A DNA stretch of 64,000 nucleotides from Thioploca ingrica (GTDB lineage: Bacteria > Pseudomonadota > Gammaproteobacteria > Beggiatoales > Beggiatoaceae). Below the pieces are notes generated by a model that worked only from the letters and a program-made list of their open reading frames with translations, had not been told where the DNA came from and did no database searches. Numbering within the stretch: position 1 is the stretch's first letter; every line of letters begins with the position of its first letter. The stretch lies in the NCBI GenBank assembly GCA_000828835.1, contig AP014633.1, positions 1,674,001 to 1,738,000 of the forward strand, given 5' to 3'. Made by a program: the position numbers and the translations under genes. Positions 36,621 through 47,300 of the stretch are shown here, in pieces.

Positions 36621-38318
36621 TCAAATTCTTCCATAAAAACTCGAAAAATGACGTAATTTTTCAGTTAAACCCGGTGGAATTTGTGACCAATCAAATCGCC
36701 AACGCCAATTCCCGGTAGAGGTACCTGGGGTATTCATGCGATGTTGACCATCTAAGCCTAATATATCTTGCATGGGAACAACGGCCAAGTGGGCAACAGA
36801 AGCGAAAGCGGCTTCAATCAAAGGCCATGGCATATCATCCGGTAAAGCGTGTAAATAATCGCATACGTACTGCTGTATAGGTGTCGTTAATTCTCGAAAC
36901 CAACCTAGAGTCGTATTATTATCATGCGTTCCCGTATAAACGACGCTATTTTCAACATGATTATGCGGTAAGTAAGGATTACCTGCTCCACTATCAAAGG
37001 CAAATTGCAAAATCTTCATGCCCGGTAAGTTAAATTGATCGCGTAAGGCTCTCACTTCATCGGTGATAACGCCTAAATCCTCTGCAATCAAGGGCAAAGT
37101 TCCAACTTGTTGTAATTTTTTGAACAACGCTTCGCCCGGTACTTTAACCCATTGGCCTTCTATCGCGGTTTCACAATAACGTGGAATAGCCCAACAGGCT
37201 TCAAAACCACGAAAATGGTCAATTCGGGCGATATCAAATAATAATTCTGCACTGCTAAGCCGATTTATCCACCATTGAAACTCATGGCTTTGCATGTATT
37301 TCCAATTATAATGCGGATTGCCCCAACGTTGCCCGGTAGCCGAAAAATAATCCGGGGGGACACCCGCCACCACAGTCGGTTGACCTTGAGCATCGAGGAG
37401 AAAATTTTGGCGGCTTGCCCAAACATCAACGCTATCTAGCGCCACAAAAATGGGAATATCGCCAAATAAATAGATACCTTGCTCATTGGCATACTGTTTA
37501 AGTTCTTGCCATTGAGTAAAAAACACAAATTGTTCAAAATAATGTTGCTCAATTTCGGCTACTAACTGTTGTCGTGCTGCTTGTAAAGCTTGCGGTTGTC
37601 GCTCACGTAATTCGGTTGACCAAGCCCACCAACCCGATCTATTTTTTATTGCCGTCAAGTGGTGATGTAAAATTTTGGGATCGCGAATCGTATGCAGTGC
37701 TTTTAAACATTCCGCTTGCAACTGATGAAGATGTTCAGCTTGTAAAGCCCGAAATAAGGCATAATCTGTTAACCAATCGGCTTGGGTTTCCAAAAAGACG
37801 CTGTAAGCTACACGATCACGGTCACACGCCGATTTCATAAAACCAGCGTGTGCTTCTCGTAGCCGGGCATGACGATAGCGAATCGCCATCTCTTGATGAG
37901 ATAAGGGACAAAATCCGGCTTTAAAAGGCGTTGATGCCAGCAATTTGGTTAATTCTGATTCTACCGGACCGGGATGATACCAACCTTGCCGACTCAAGCG
38001 TCTGAGTTCATATTTAATGGCTTTTTCCTGGCGAGGTGAAGAATCCTCACTAAGCCAACCTTTGGCGACTAACTTTTCTAAACTAATGAGTAAAGGATTA
38101 GCAGCATGTACGGATTGACATTGATAGGGTGACAAATCTTCATGGGGTGGACCTAAAGGCAACATTTGCCAAATGGAAATTTGACAATCCGCAAGGAAAT
38201 CAACAAACCGATAAGCCGATTGACCCAAATCACCATTACTTGGGGTTTCAGGTAAAGAAGTGGGGTGTAATAAAATGCCAGCACGACGTTTTTTGAAAAA
38301 ATCTTGGCCAGCCGTCAT
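36621..38318 (-). CDS. malQ: 4-alpha-glucanotransferase (amylomaltase, GH77)
   Basis: Transfers alpha-1,4-glucan segments between maltodextrins. 565 residues, the short bacterial form, unlike the ~690-residue enteric MalQ. Marks of GH77 are GILLHPTSLP at the start, VAGVPPDYFSATGQRWGNPHYNW, the nucleophile region IDHFRGFEACWAIP, AEDLGVITDEV with the acid, and TGTHDNNTTLGWF. It starts on the last bases of the GH57 gene (overlap of 4 bp) and is followed by pgi, so glgC, GH57, malQ and pgi are read together. Such a set serves glycogen turnover. Confidence 0.96.
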   Translation of the reverse strand: MTAGQDFFKKRRAGILLHPTSLPETPSNGDLGQSAYRFVDFLADCQISIWQMLPLGPPHEDLSPYQCQSVHAANPLLISLEKLVAKGWLSEDSSPRQEKAIKYELRRLSRQGWYHPGPVESELTKLLASTPFKAGFCPLSHQEMAIRYRHARLREAHAGFMKSACDRDRVAYSVFLETQADWLTDYALFRALQAEHLHQLQAECLKALHTIRDPKILHHHLTAIKNRSGWWAWSTELRERQPQALQAARQQLVAEIEQHYFEQFVFFTQWQELKQYANEQGIYLFGDIPIFVALDSVDVWASRQNFLLDAQGQPTVVAGVPPDYFSATGQRWGNPHYNWKYMQSHEFQWWINRLSSAELLFDIARIDHFRGFEACWAIPRYCETAIEGQWVKVPGEALFKKLQQVGTLPLIAEDLGVITDEVRALRDQFNLPGMKILQFAFDSGAGNPYLPHNHVENSVVYTGTHDNNTTLGWFRELTTPIQQYVCDYLHALPDDMPWPLIEAAFASVAHLAVVPMQDILGLDGQHRMNTPGTSTGNWRWRFDWSQIPPGLTEKLRHFSSFYGRI

Positions 38319-40045
38319 GTACCGCTCTCCTGCCCTCGCCGCATAACACCCCCGGTAGCCGGATCGCCATGACCAGATGCAAAGGACAGATTTAAATAAG
38401 CCGGTGGTGGTTCGCCTAATAATCGATACAAGTGGGTTAGGTGAAGACGATATAGGCGTTCAAAATCGCGTACAGCCGTTGCCGGATTATAATCACCAAA
38501 CCACCAACACCAATCTGAACCTTCGCAAATGGCTAATTGGCGCCCTGCTGCGGTTTGTTGTTCCGGTGATAATTGAGCAATTACTCGATTAAACACGTGT
38601 TTCGCTTCGATTAACATTTCCCAAGCTCGGTTTTTGTCTTTATCACCTATCCAGGTAGAAAAGGTGCCATAAACCCAACTGCCCGCCACTAAAGTCGGCA
38701 ACGGCGCCACAGCAACCTCAAGACAACGAGAAAAAGTAGTCAGTTCTAATTGAGGATGATTCGCTAATTGGCGATAAAGCGTACTTAAAAAATAGTAGCC
38801 GTTTTCCGGATAATATTCCCAAGCATTTTCACCATCCAGAATCAGAGAAACCACGGTTGCACCGGTGGTCGGAGCCGCACGGGCAATATTTTCTAAATGA
38901 TGAATTAAATGGGCTACTGCATCGTCAGCATGCCATTTGGCAAATTCAAAACCAATCAAGTCAGATAAGTTATCATCACGAAAGAAACAATTGACTGAAC
39001 TTTTATACAGGCGATAAGGACGGTGGAGCGATTGATGGTCTAATTTCGCTTTCTTCATGCTGTTATGCCATACCCCCGTACCACTGGCAACCCATTTAAT
39101 GTTAAATTCTTCCATTAAACGAACCGTTGCTTCACTGACACTGCCTTCCGAGGGCCAACAGCCGGTTGGTTTACAACCAAAATGTTGTTCAAAGGTTTTA
39201 ATCCCTTCGTGCATATGCCAGCGAACTCGTTCTTTACCATCGGGATAACAACTGATGCCGGCAAAGTTAACATTGGGGATCGCTTCCCGAGCCGAAAACA
39301 CATCTAATAACAAAGGCATAATCGGATGGGCATAAGGTGTGACTGATAATTCAATTTGGCCTTTTTCCATCAACGTTTTATAGCGGGGTATAATACCACC
39401 TAATAGTTCACCGATGATTTCAAGTAATTGTCGCCTCTCCAATTCACTAAACCCGCGTCCTTTTTCGATTAAAACTTTGACGCGACTATCTTGACGGCGG
39501 ACTGTTTCACCCAACCAAGCGAGGTGATACCACATTAATAAATCAATCACATACTGTTCATCTAAATAAGTCACCAGCTTGGCATTTTGTTTAAATGAAT
39601 TAGCCACTTCCGCTAACGCTTGATAGGGTTTAAATCGTTTAATTAACCGTTCTTGATTCGCGCGCAAACATTGATCAATTAATTTTAATCGCGCTGCGGT
39701 TATGACTGTTGCATCCTTATTCGTTTCTCCAGCCGGTTGATTCAAAAAAGGCTGATGAGCCGGTTGGCTAGTTAACGCGGCCAATAACGGGTCACGGATG
39801 GGTGTTCCTTCACGTAAAAATGCCTGAATTTGTTGAACATAATCATCGAGTTGCTCTAGCAAAGTGGGAGCAAAATTCACCACCGCACGCGCATTGGGCA
39901 CGGCTTCTAAATGAGCGACCATATCAACATAGTCCTTAATGCCATGCAAATAAGTCCAAGGTAATTGATATTGTTCGCTGTGCCAATCGTAATAGGCTGG
40001 TTGGTGCATGTGCCAACAAAGTACGACTTTTAATTTTTCAGGCAT
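38315..40045 (-). CDS. GH57-family glycoside hydrolase / alpha-glucan enzyme
   Basis: 576 residues. The N-terminal motif LCWHMHQPAYYD is the first conserved region of GH57; the nucleophile Glu is in GCWPSEGSVSEATV, and the acid Asp in LILDGENAWEYYPENG. Members are alpha-amylases, 4-alpha-glucanotransferases, branching enzymes and pullulanases; this one is of the alpha-amylase/pullulanase-like type with the EGxVS motif, and the exact activity is not clear from sequence alone. It overlaps malQ by 4 bp and follows glgC by 85 bp. A branching enzyme role is possible, as no glgB is in the window. Confidence 0.9.
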   Translation of the reverse strand: MPEKLKVVLCWHMHQPAYYDWHSEQYQLPWTYLHGIKDYVDMVAHLEAVPNARAVVNFAPTLLEQLDDYVQQIQAFLREGTPIRDPLLAALTSQPAHQPFLNQPAGETNKDATVITAARLKLIDQCLRANQERLIKRFKPYQALAEVANSFKQNAKLVTYLDEQYVIDLLMWYHLAWLGETVRRQDSRVKVLIEKGRGFSELERRQLLEIIGELLGGIIPRYKTLMEKGQIELSVTPYAHPIMPLLLDVFSAREAIPNVNFAGISCYPDGKERVRWHMHEGIKTFEQHFGCKPTGCWPSEGSVSEATVRLMEEFNIKWVASGTGVWHNSMKKAKLDHQSLHRPYRLYKSSVNCFFRDDNLSDLIGFEFAKWHADDAVAHLIHHLENIARAAPTTGATVVSLILDGENAWEYYPENGYYFLSTLYRQLANHPQLELTTFSRCLEVAVAPLPTLVAGSWVYGTFSTWIGDKDKNRAWEMLIEAKHVFNRVIAQLSPEQQTAAGRQLAICEGSDWCWWFGDYNPATAVRDFERLYRLHLTHLYRLLGEPPPAYLNLSFASGHGDPATGGVMRRGQESGT

Positions 40046-40130
40046 GAGGTTAATCCATTATTGAGTAATACAATGGTCAATTATAAATGATTTTCTCAAT
40101 TCATAGCACTGCTTACCATGACTAAGAGAA

Positions 40131-41405
40131 TTAATCCGCATCATGTAATTTTTGCCCCAGCATGTCCGGGGTAACCAATACCACTCCGGATTCAGTCACG
40201 TGAAAGTGTTTAGCATCCTCCTCACGATTTTGTCCAATAACCGTGTGGGATGGGATAGAGCAACCCTTATCAATGACCGCTTTTTTAATATGACAGTGTC
40301 GACCAATTTCTACATTCGGTAAGACTATGGTTTCTTCTAAGAGGGAGTAAGAATTTAATTTAACATTGGAAAACAGCAATGAATGTCGAATCTTAGCCCC
40401 GGAGATTAAGCAGCCGCCGGATACCATGGAATCCACTGCCATACCCCGTCGATCATCATCATCAAATACAAATTTAGCCGGGGGTAATTGTTCTTGATAA
40501 GTCCAAATGGGCCATACTTCATCATAGAGGTTTAATTCTGGAGAGACCGACACGAGTTCCATATTGGCTTCCCAAAACGCATCGACGGTACCGACATCAC
40601 GCCAATAGGGTTGTTGACGTTTTTGCACATCGCGGAAACGATAAGCAAAAACTTGATCATTTTGAATCAGCGCGGGAATAATATCTTTGCCAAAATCATG
40701 GCTAGATTGGGCAAACTGGGCATCAATCCGTAATTGTTCATATAAAAATTCGGCATTAAATACATAAATACCCATCGAAGCTAAAGCTTGTTCAGGATTA
40801 GTGGGAGTTGGTTCTGGTTGTGCGGGTTTCTCCACAAACTTGACCACACGTCCCTCCTGGTCAATACTCATTACTCCAAAACCTTTAGCCATTTCCAAGG
40901 GGACTTCTAAACAGCCAACGGTCATATCCGCATGGCGTTCGACATGCTCAGCGAGCATCGGCCCATAGTCCATTTTATAAATATGGTCACCCGCTAAAAC
41001 TAGGATCAATTCGGGTTGATGACTGCGAATAATATTTAAGTTTTGATAAACGGCATCCGCCGTACCACTATACCAAGATTCATCTACACTTTGTTGTGCC
41101 GCCGGCATCAGTTCCACAAATTCACCAAATTCACCCCGTAAAAAACTCCAGCCTTTTTGAATATGACGAATCAATGAATGTGACCGATATTGTGTTATGA
41201 CGGCAATACGCCGTATTTCTGAATTAATACAGTTAGATAATGGAAAATCAATAATGCGAAATTTGCCCCCAAAGGGAACGGCTGGTTTCGCGCGCCAATC
41301 CGTGAGATTTTTCAGACGTGTTCCACGTCCTCCAGCCAAAACTAAAGCCAAAGTATTACGAGTTAAACGACTAACAAAACGTTGAGTATGTTCATTATTA
41401 TCCAT
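40131..41405 (-). CDS. glgC: glucose-1-phosphate adenylyltransferase
   Basis: Forms ADP-glucose, the glycogen precursor, from glucose-1-phosphate and ATP; the committed, allosteric step. 424 residues. The nucleotide site is [31 protein letters not shown] in residues ~15-45, followed by [13 protein letters not shown]. Other signatures are [25 protein letters not shown], and [19 protein letters not shown]. The C-terminal beta-helix ([40 protein letters not shown]) is complete. It is the first gene of the minus-strand set; glycogen synthase (glgA) is not in the window. Confidence 0.97.
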   Translation of the reverse strand: MDNNEHTQRFVSRLTRNTLALVLAGGRGTRLKNLTDWRAKPAVPFGGKFRIIDFPLSNCINSEIRRIAVITQYRSHSLIRHIQKGWSFLRGEFGEFVELMPAAQQSVDESWYSGTADAVYQNLNIIRSHQPELILVLAGDHIYKMDYGPMLAEHVERHADMTVGCLEVPLEMAKGFGVMSIDQEGRVVKFVEKPAQPEPTPTNPEQALASMGIYVFNAEFLYEQLRIDAQFAQSSHDFGKDIIPALIQNDQVFAYRFRDVQKRQQPYWRDVGTVDAFWEANMELVSVSPELNLYDEVWPIWTYQEQLPPAKFVFDDDDRRGMAVDSMVSGGCLISGAKIRHSLLFSNVKLNSYSLLEETIVLPNVEIGRHCHIKKAVIDKGCSIPSHTVIGQNREEDAKHFHVTESGVVLVTPDMLGQKLHDAD

Positions 41406-41574
41406 TTGGCTACCCCATCCTTAATGTATGAGCGTGTATATTATAGTATGAATGTTGTTTAAAAATGACTATAAAACATTTTCTAATTAATTAGTGAATT
41501 ATTTTTATTTATTAAATAAATAAATTTAATTATTCCAATAGCATAACCACTTTAGCGTATCACAAAAAATCGCA

Positions 41575-43026
41575 TTATAAACCCCCCATGCACAGATATT
41601 TCATCTCCAAAAAGGCGTCTATTCCGTACTTCGAGCCTTCACGACCAATACCCGATTCTTTCATACCTCCAAAAGGAGCCACTTCAGTGGAAATAATGCC
41701 TTCATTAATACCAACCATGCCATATTCCAAAGCTTCTGCTACTCGCCAAGCGCGACCCAAATCCCGCGTATAAAAATAAGCGGCTAATCCAAAAGGCGTA
41801 TCGTTGGCTAAAGCAATCGCTTCTGCTTCAGTGTTAAAACGAAACAGCGGTGCAACTGGACCAAAAGTTTCTTCATGAGCAATGCGCATTTGAGCAGTAA
41901 CGCCAGTTAAAACTGTTGGCTCAAAGAAAGTACCCCCGAGTGCATGCCGATGTCCGCCACAAAGAATTTGAGCACCCTGGGTTACCGCATCCTGAATATG
42001 ACTTTCTACCTTTTCTACGGCTGCCATATTGATCAACGGTCCTTGTTGCGTTCCAGCCGCTAAACCGTTACCGACTTGCAATTGGTTCACTGCTTGCGCT
42101 AATTGAGTCGCAAATTCATCATAAATACCGGCTTGAATTAAGAACCGATTAGCACAAACACAAGTTTGGCCGGTATTGCGATATTTAGAAGCGATAGCAC
42201 CGGTAATCGCCGCTGGTATATCCGCATCATCAAATACGATAAATGGTGCGTTACCACCTAATTCTAAAGAAATATTCTTTACGGTTGAGGCACATTGCTC
42301 CATCAGTAATTTACCCACCATCGTTGAACCCGTAAAAGATAATTTACGCACCAATGGGTTGCTCGTCAATTCCAATCCAATTTCTTGAGGCATTCCGGTG
42401 ACAACATTGATAACCCCTTGCGGAAAACCGGCTCGTTCTGCTAATTCCGCTAAGGCTAAGGCGCAATAGGGCGTACTTTCAGCCGGCTTAATCACGACCG
42501 GACAACCGGCCGCTAGAGCCGGTGCACATTTACGGGTGATCATGGCAATGGGGAAATTCCACGGCGTAATCGCGGCTACTACCCCAATCGGTTGTTTAAT
42601 AACCATAATTCGCCGTCCTGGCACCGGTTCTGGAATAACATCACCATAGACGCGTTTAGCTTCTTCAGCAAACCATTCGATAAAAGCAGCACCATAAGCC
42701 ACTTCACTTTGAGCTTCTGCCAGGGGTTTACCTTGTTCAGCCGTCATCAATTGGGCTAGATCGGTCTGATTTTCCATAATCAAGTTGAACCACCGGCGCA
42801 TAATAGTAGCACGTTCTTTAGCCGTTTGGTTACGCCAAGATGGCCAAGCATCATAAGCCGCTACAATAGCTGATTTTGTTTCCAAACGTCCTAAATTAGG
42901 AACTGTACCTAACACGGTATTGTCTGCCGGATTAGTGACCGAAAGTACCCCTTTATTTTGGGCATCTACCCAAAGACCATTAATATAAGCTTGTTGACGA
43001 AATAGCCGTGAGTCAGTTAGTTGCAT
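41575..43026 (-). CDS. gabD: NAD(P)-dependent succinate-semialdehyde dehydrogenase
   Basis: Oxidises succinate semialdehyde to succinate, or a related aldehyde. 483 residues, the same as E. coli GabD. The catalytic Cys lies in NTGQTCVCANRFLIQ, the base Glu in ISLELGGNAPFIVFDDAD, and AITPWNFPIAMITRKCAPALAAGC and the FTGST loop bind the cofactor; the C-terminal EGIISTEVAPFGGMKESGIGREGSK is a GabD subgroup mark. No gabT is near. Members act in GABA breakdown or in the alternative oxoglutarate route; which is not shown by the context. Confidence 0.93.
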   Translation of the reverse strand: MQLTDSRLFRQQAYINGLWVDAQNKGVLSVTNPADNTVLGTVPNLGRLETKSAIVAAYDAWPSWRNQTAKERATIMRRWFNLIMENQTDLAQLMTAEQGKPLAEAQSEVAYGAAFIEWFAEEAKRVYGDVIPEPVPGRRIMVIKQPIGVVAAITPWNFPIAMITRKCAPALAAGCPVVIKPAESTPYCALALAELAERAGFPQGVINVVTGMPQEIGLELTSNPLVRKLSFTGSTMVGKLLMEQCASTVKNISLELGGNAPFIVFDDADIPAAITGAIASKYRNTGQTCVCANRFLIQAGIYDEFATQLAQAVNQLQVGNGLAAGTQQGPLINMAAVEKVESHIQDAVTQGAQILCGGHRHALGGTFFEPTVLTGVTAQMRIAHEETFGPVAPLFRFNTEAEAIALANDTPFGLAAYFYTRDLGRAWRVAEALEYGMVGINEGIISTEVAPFGGMKESGIGREGSKYGIDAFLEMKYLCMGGL

Positions 43027-43197
43027 GGGTTTCTCCTAAATAAAATGATGTAATTATAACGTGTGGAAGGGAATAATCGCTACTCACTTCAATTTATTCA
43101 GGCAGGCACTACTCATTGCCGGCACGAATCCGATTTTATCAGAGCTTAAACAGTAAAATTGGTTAAAAATTGATTTCCATAAGTCGAGGTTATTGTT

Positions 43198-43301
43198 AAT
43201 AATACCAATAATTAATTGAATTAACCCTTATCTAACAAATGAGAACCTAAATAATACCAATAATTAATTGAATTAACCCTTATCTAACAAATGAGAACCT
43301 A
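43198..43301. repeat. 52-bp tandem duplication
   Basis: Two perfect head-to-tail copies, 43198-43249 and 43250-43301, beginning AATAATACCAATAATTAAT and ending AATGAGAACCTA. The second copy ends one base before the stop of the decayed transposase gene, so the duplication may mark one end of that insertion. Confidence 0.9.
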
Positions 43302-43302
43302 A

Positions 43303-44074
43303 CTAATCTAAATCGGCACTTAACAGCGGTTCACCGGTGAGAGCCGCGAAGAATTCCGTCGTAGTCTGAGCCAAAATCTCCGCCAATCTTCGCTTAAGCT
43401 CCTCTAAGCTATCAAATAATTTCCAAGCCAATTTCCTCTTAAGCCAAGCCCAGAGTCGTTCAATCGGATTACAATCCGGTGAATGAGGCGGTTGAAACCA
43501 TAAAATGATATTATCCGGTAAGACTAAACTCTTGGCGGTGTGAAACCGAGCATTATCGAGTTGGATGAGAGGTAAGTCATGGGGGTAAGCTGAAGAAAAT
43601 TCCTGGAGAACAGCCGGAAAACCTTACTACACCAGTAACGGATGGGTTGAGGCTCAGAATGATAAAGAACCGCCATCTGACTTAACCGTAAGGCTTGTTT
43701 TTTCAAAGTCGATGGCTTTAGATTCATCACGGTTGGCACTTTGAGGACGTACCACTTTCGGGTTAGCCTTTAAACGTGTATGAACAATACCATGAAGTGT
43801 TGAGTAATAAAGTTTAACTCCATAGGTTTCTTCAAGCCAAACTTGAATGTCTTCGTAATTCTCAAATCCTTGTGGCGGTTGGAGACGTTTATCTAGGGCT
43901 TCGAGACTGTTTGGAGATAAGGACAAAGTTCTTCCTCCACCAGGTTTTAGTTTGAGGAGTTCATGGAGTCCTCTTTGACGATAAATTCTCAACCACCTCT
44001 TAACGGTTGAGTAGTCGCGTCCGATTAGAGTTGCTCTGGTGAATGCTGTTTCGGTTGGTTGAGTTTTTAATAGA
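43303..44074 (-). pseudogene. decayed IS630-family transposase
   Basis: Pieces of one transposase are spread over at least three frames. The N-terminal helix-turn-helix part reads LIGRDYSTVKRWLRIYRQRG then LYYSTLHGIVHTRLKANPK (43660-44070). After a frameshift and an internal deletion, the end of the DDE domain appears in another frame: LPLIQLDNARFHTAKSLVLP, FQPPHSPDCNPIERLWAWLK with the last catalytic Glu, and a stop at 43303. The first catalytic Asp region, normally some 60 residues, is missing. The 5' end is interrupted by the 118-bp palindromic element at 44075-44192. Not functional. Confidence 0.85.
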
Positions 44075-44192
44075 TTAGGACTTACGCAGTTGAAATAGAT
44101 AATTTAATTATTTCAATAAGTTAATATTTTGCAGTGCAAAATAGCTGTTGAATAAAATCAATTAGTTATGAATCCAACTGCGTAAGTCCTAA
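44075..44192. mobile_element. MITE-like palindromic element, 118 bp
   Basis: Perfect 18-bp terminal inverted repeats, TTAGGACTTACGCAGTTG at 44075-44092 and CAACTGCGTAAGTCCTAA at 44175-44192, around 82 bp of AT-rich sequence with no reading frame. The sequence beyond 44192 reads in minus direction as LADLIDLGVTI and could be the continuation of the transposase, so the element seems to have inserted into the pseudogene. No target duplication was clear. Confidence 0.75.
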
Positions 44193-44290
44193 TTCTATAG
44201 TTACTCCAAGGTCAATTAGGTCAGCTAGATTGGACTGACAAAGCTTGCAGAGGATGCGTTGAGGAACGAAGCCTATCCTGAGATCAGACC

Positions 44291-44313
44291 TGACAGGTTT
44301 CCAAAACCTGTCA
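44291..44313. repeat. short perfect palindrome
   Basis: TGACAGGTTT at 44291-44300 and AAACCTGTCA at 44304-44313 with a 3-base loop. It lies 63 bases past the stop of the gene ending at 44376 (minus), so it could act as its transcription end, but it has no T-run and looks like a dispersed repeat. Confidence 0.7.
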
Positions 44314-44375
44314 AGTCGAGTAAGTAGGATGTATTATGGCGCAAACAACCGCGCCTAACTAGTTGCGATCTTTTC

Positions 44376-47300
44376 TTACCACTTGATTTCTTTGATGCCG
44401 GCAAAACCTTCCGCTGTCCAAGCACTATCAGGAGTTAATGCCAGAGTATCTGAACTAGGGCAAGTCTCAAGTTGTTTGAGTAATTGCGGTTCTTGTCCAC
44501 AAATAAGTCGATACACTTCACATTGTTGTTCTTGAGGAGCAAAAGTGGGCATCATTTTAGCGTCAAGTAATGTTGGATAACGCCACCATCCCCAAGAAGG
44601 TCCCACCACGATAGTATCTGTGGTTGTCGCCAGTAGGTTACGATTACCGGTCAAAATCCAGCGGCATTCTTCCGCAAAGTTTTGGCCAGGATTTAACTTT
44701 AATATTAAAGTAGTGGGGTCTGGCGCCGGTTGCACTTCAGTTGTGGTATTTTCAGTGCTGCCGGCTTCCGTTGCAACGGTGTTGGATTCTACCGTTTCAC
44801 TTGCTGTCACTTCACCGCCATCTTCTTTCACGACAGCAGCAGGTTGATCTATAAACACTGGCCCTGGATATTGTTGTTCTTCCGCACAATTCATATAAAT
44901 ATATTCACCGGTTCCAAGGGAATTGGAAGAACTATAGCAAGGTAATTCTTGACTAAAAAGTAGCTTAGCCTGATCATTTTCCAGTGCCACTCTGTTCAAA
45001 CGTATTTGTCCATTGGCCATATCTTCTCGAGTAATGAGTTCGCTATTAGTCGTGAAAGTGCCCGGCCCGATTGGCTGACCTGGAATAGAACGAGCGGTTA
45101 CTTCCTGGGCATTGGATAAATTCCAACAGCGTAATAGCCATTGCATTGGCAAATTTTCCTGCGGTTGCGGATCGAGTTTGACCGGTTGTTGTTCAGCAAC
45201 GCAAAACTGTTTGTCATGAACTAAGGCATAACGTTGATACCATACTGGCATTATCATATCTACTGGAGGTGAAGAAGAAGCGGTATCAACTGGCTTAGTT
45301 TCAGTAGTGTTTAATTTTTCTAATACTTGCGCCGCACCGAGTTGTTCATTGGTTGTGTCAAGTGCTTGTATAGCTAACGGACTATAATCATAGGCAACAA
45401 TGGATTGTTCATCCATAGCTAAGTTATTATAACCCTTAGATAAGTCTAAGCATTTTGCTGGATTTTCCAAATCAGTTGGATTATAGCGGCAAATGCGGTA
45501 GTAACCATTGTTTCCTGACACACCGGCCCATAATTTACCATCCTGGTATTTGAGCCAGTTCAGACTAGTAGCCAGTTCCAACTTGCCTAACACTTCCGGT
45601 TTGACTGGCGGTAGTCCCCAACTGAGAGTCAGTAATATTTGATCTCCTAATGCCGCTAATTTATTTTTATCAATAACCGCAGCGCGTTGTAAGGAAACGG
45701 GACTATCAACATAACCCACATCAGTAAGATTATCGTTATCTAACGAAACGATTTGTAAAATACTTTTTGCACCCGTTTCCCAGGAATCGATAGGTAAAGC
45801 GGCCACTTTTTCTTCTTCCCAATCTAACAGTAAAACTCTTTCATCATATAAAGCCTGTGAATAATCATAACTCACTTGATCTGCTAAGGGGACAACACGC
45901 TTGATTAAAGTCGGTTGAGTGGGATTGGAGACATTAAATAAGCTTAATGCTACTCGTGACCACCATTTATCGGTTGGTTGATCGGGTAAAGGTTGATCGA
46001 TGCCCACCGCCAATAAGCGATCTTCGTGGAAAAAGAGTTTCTGGGAAAAACCCGGTACTTCTAATTCACCCATTATTTTCGGTTCTTGAGGATTACTGAT
46101 ATCGATAACCCATAAAGGATCTTTTTGCACAGCAGTAATAACAAAAGCGCGATCTTTCGCAAAACGTGTTCCAAATAAATTTTCACCCGGTGCAATGTTA
46201 CCGACTTGTCCAACGGGATCTTTTGAGCAAGTGGATAAGTCGTAAATAGCTAGCGTACTCCCGGTTTCTCGATTCTCTGGACCGTAAACAACTTGTAAGT
46301 ATTTATCTACATTTAAATGAAATTCTGACGGAACTTGTCCTGGAACTTTGAAAAGGCAAGTTTTAACTAAGGAATCACTAGACTGTGATAAGTCAAAAAC
46401 TTGAATCTGGGTCGTTTGCCAGTTTTGTTCTTCCGGATTATGGTTAGCTATCACTAAATAATCGGGGAAAATCGCTATGATGGGTGAATAACCGGGTAAC
46501 GAATCTTTATCAACTTCGCTAAGCTGACCATTCTCATTCCAACGGAATGCGGTAATATTGACCGTATTTTGATAAGAGATACAAGCTGGTGTGGTGGTAG
46601 TGCAAGCGGTTCCTTCTTTAGTATCGTTACAAGGCACCGTTTCGATTGTGGGACAATCGACATAAGTCGTTTGTTGAGTTACCACATAAATAACCTCATT
46701 ACGCCGCCGTGATTCACTAAAATAACCCGGTAAGGTGAGGTCTTGGAGCAAGGTTAATTTGCCATCTAGTTCCTGACGTAGTACGGTTAAGCGAGTATTA
46801 TTTTCCCCTTGCGGTTGGGAATAGTCATTTTGCAACAAGACATAAAAGTTATCTCGCACATAGAGTTCAACTGGCGTTCCCGATAAAGCAAATTTTCCCA
46901 CCAATTTTGGATTTTTTAAATCAGAAATATCAATTACTTGAAATTTTTGTGCGGCACTATTCGCGTATAATATTTTATTGCCAACTAATTTGAAAATATC
47001 CGGTTTTTCCGTTTCGGCCGGTTGAGCGCCATCTGCCGCGGTCAATGATTCTCCAACGGTCGGTGCAGCGGTGGTTTTGTCAGCAGTTGTAGAAACATTG
47101 CGATCCGAGCTATCACTACAAGATAAGAAAGACTTTTGGCCAGGAAGACGTTCGCAACTGGCTGAGGCACTTAAGGGAATTACCACACTGTCTAGCCAAG
47201 ACTGAGTATCAAGTGGATCTTGGTTGGGTTTGGTTACTACAAATGCTAATAAACAACCATGGTCAGTTGGACAAGCGGGTTGTTTAAATTGAATAGTATA

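Noticed and set aside
43198..43301. Tandem repeat considered as a CRISPR remnant
   Set aside because: Two adjacent 52-bp copies with no spacer between them; a simple duplication.
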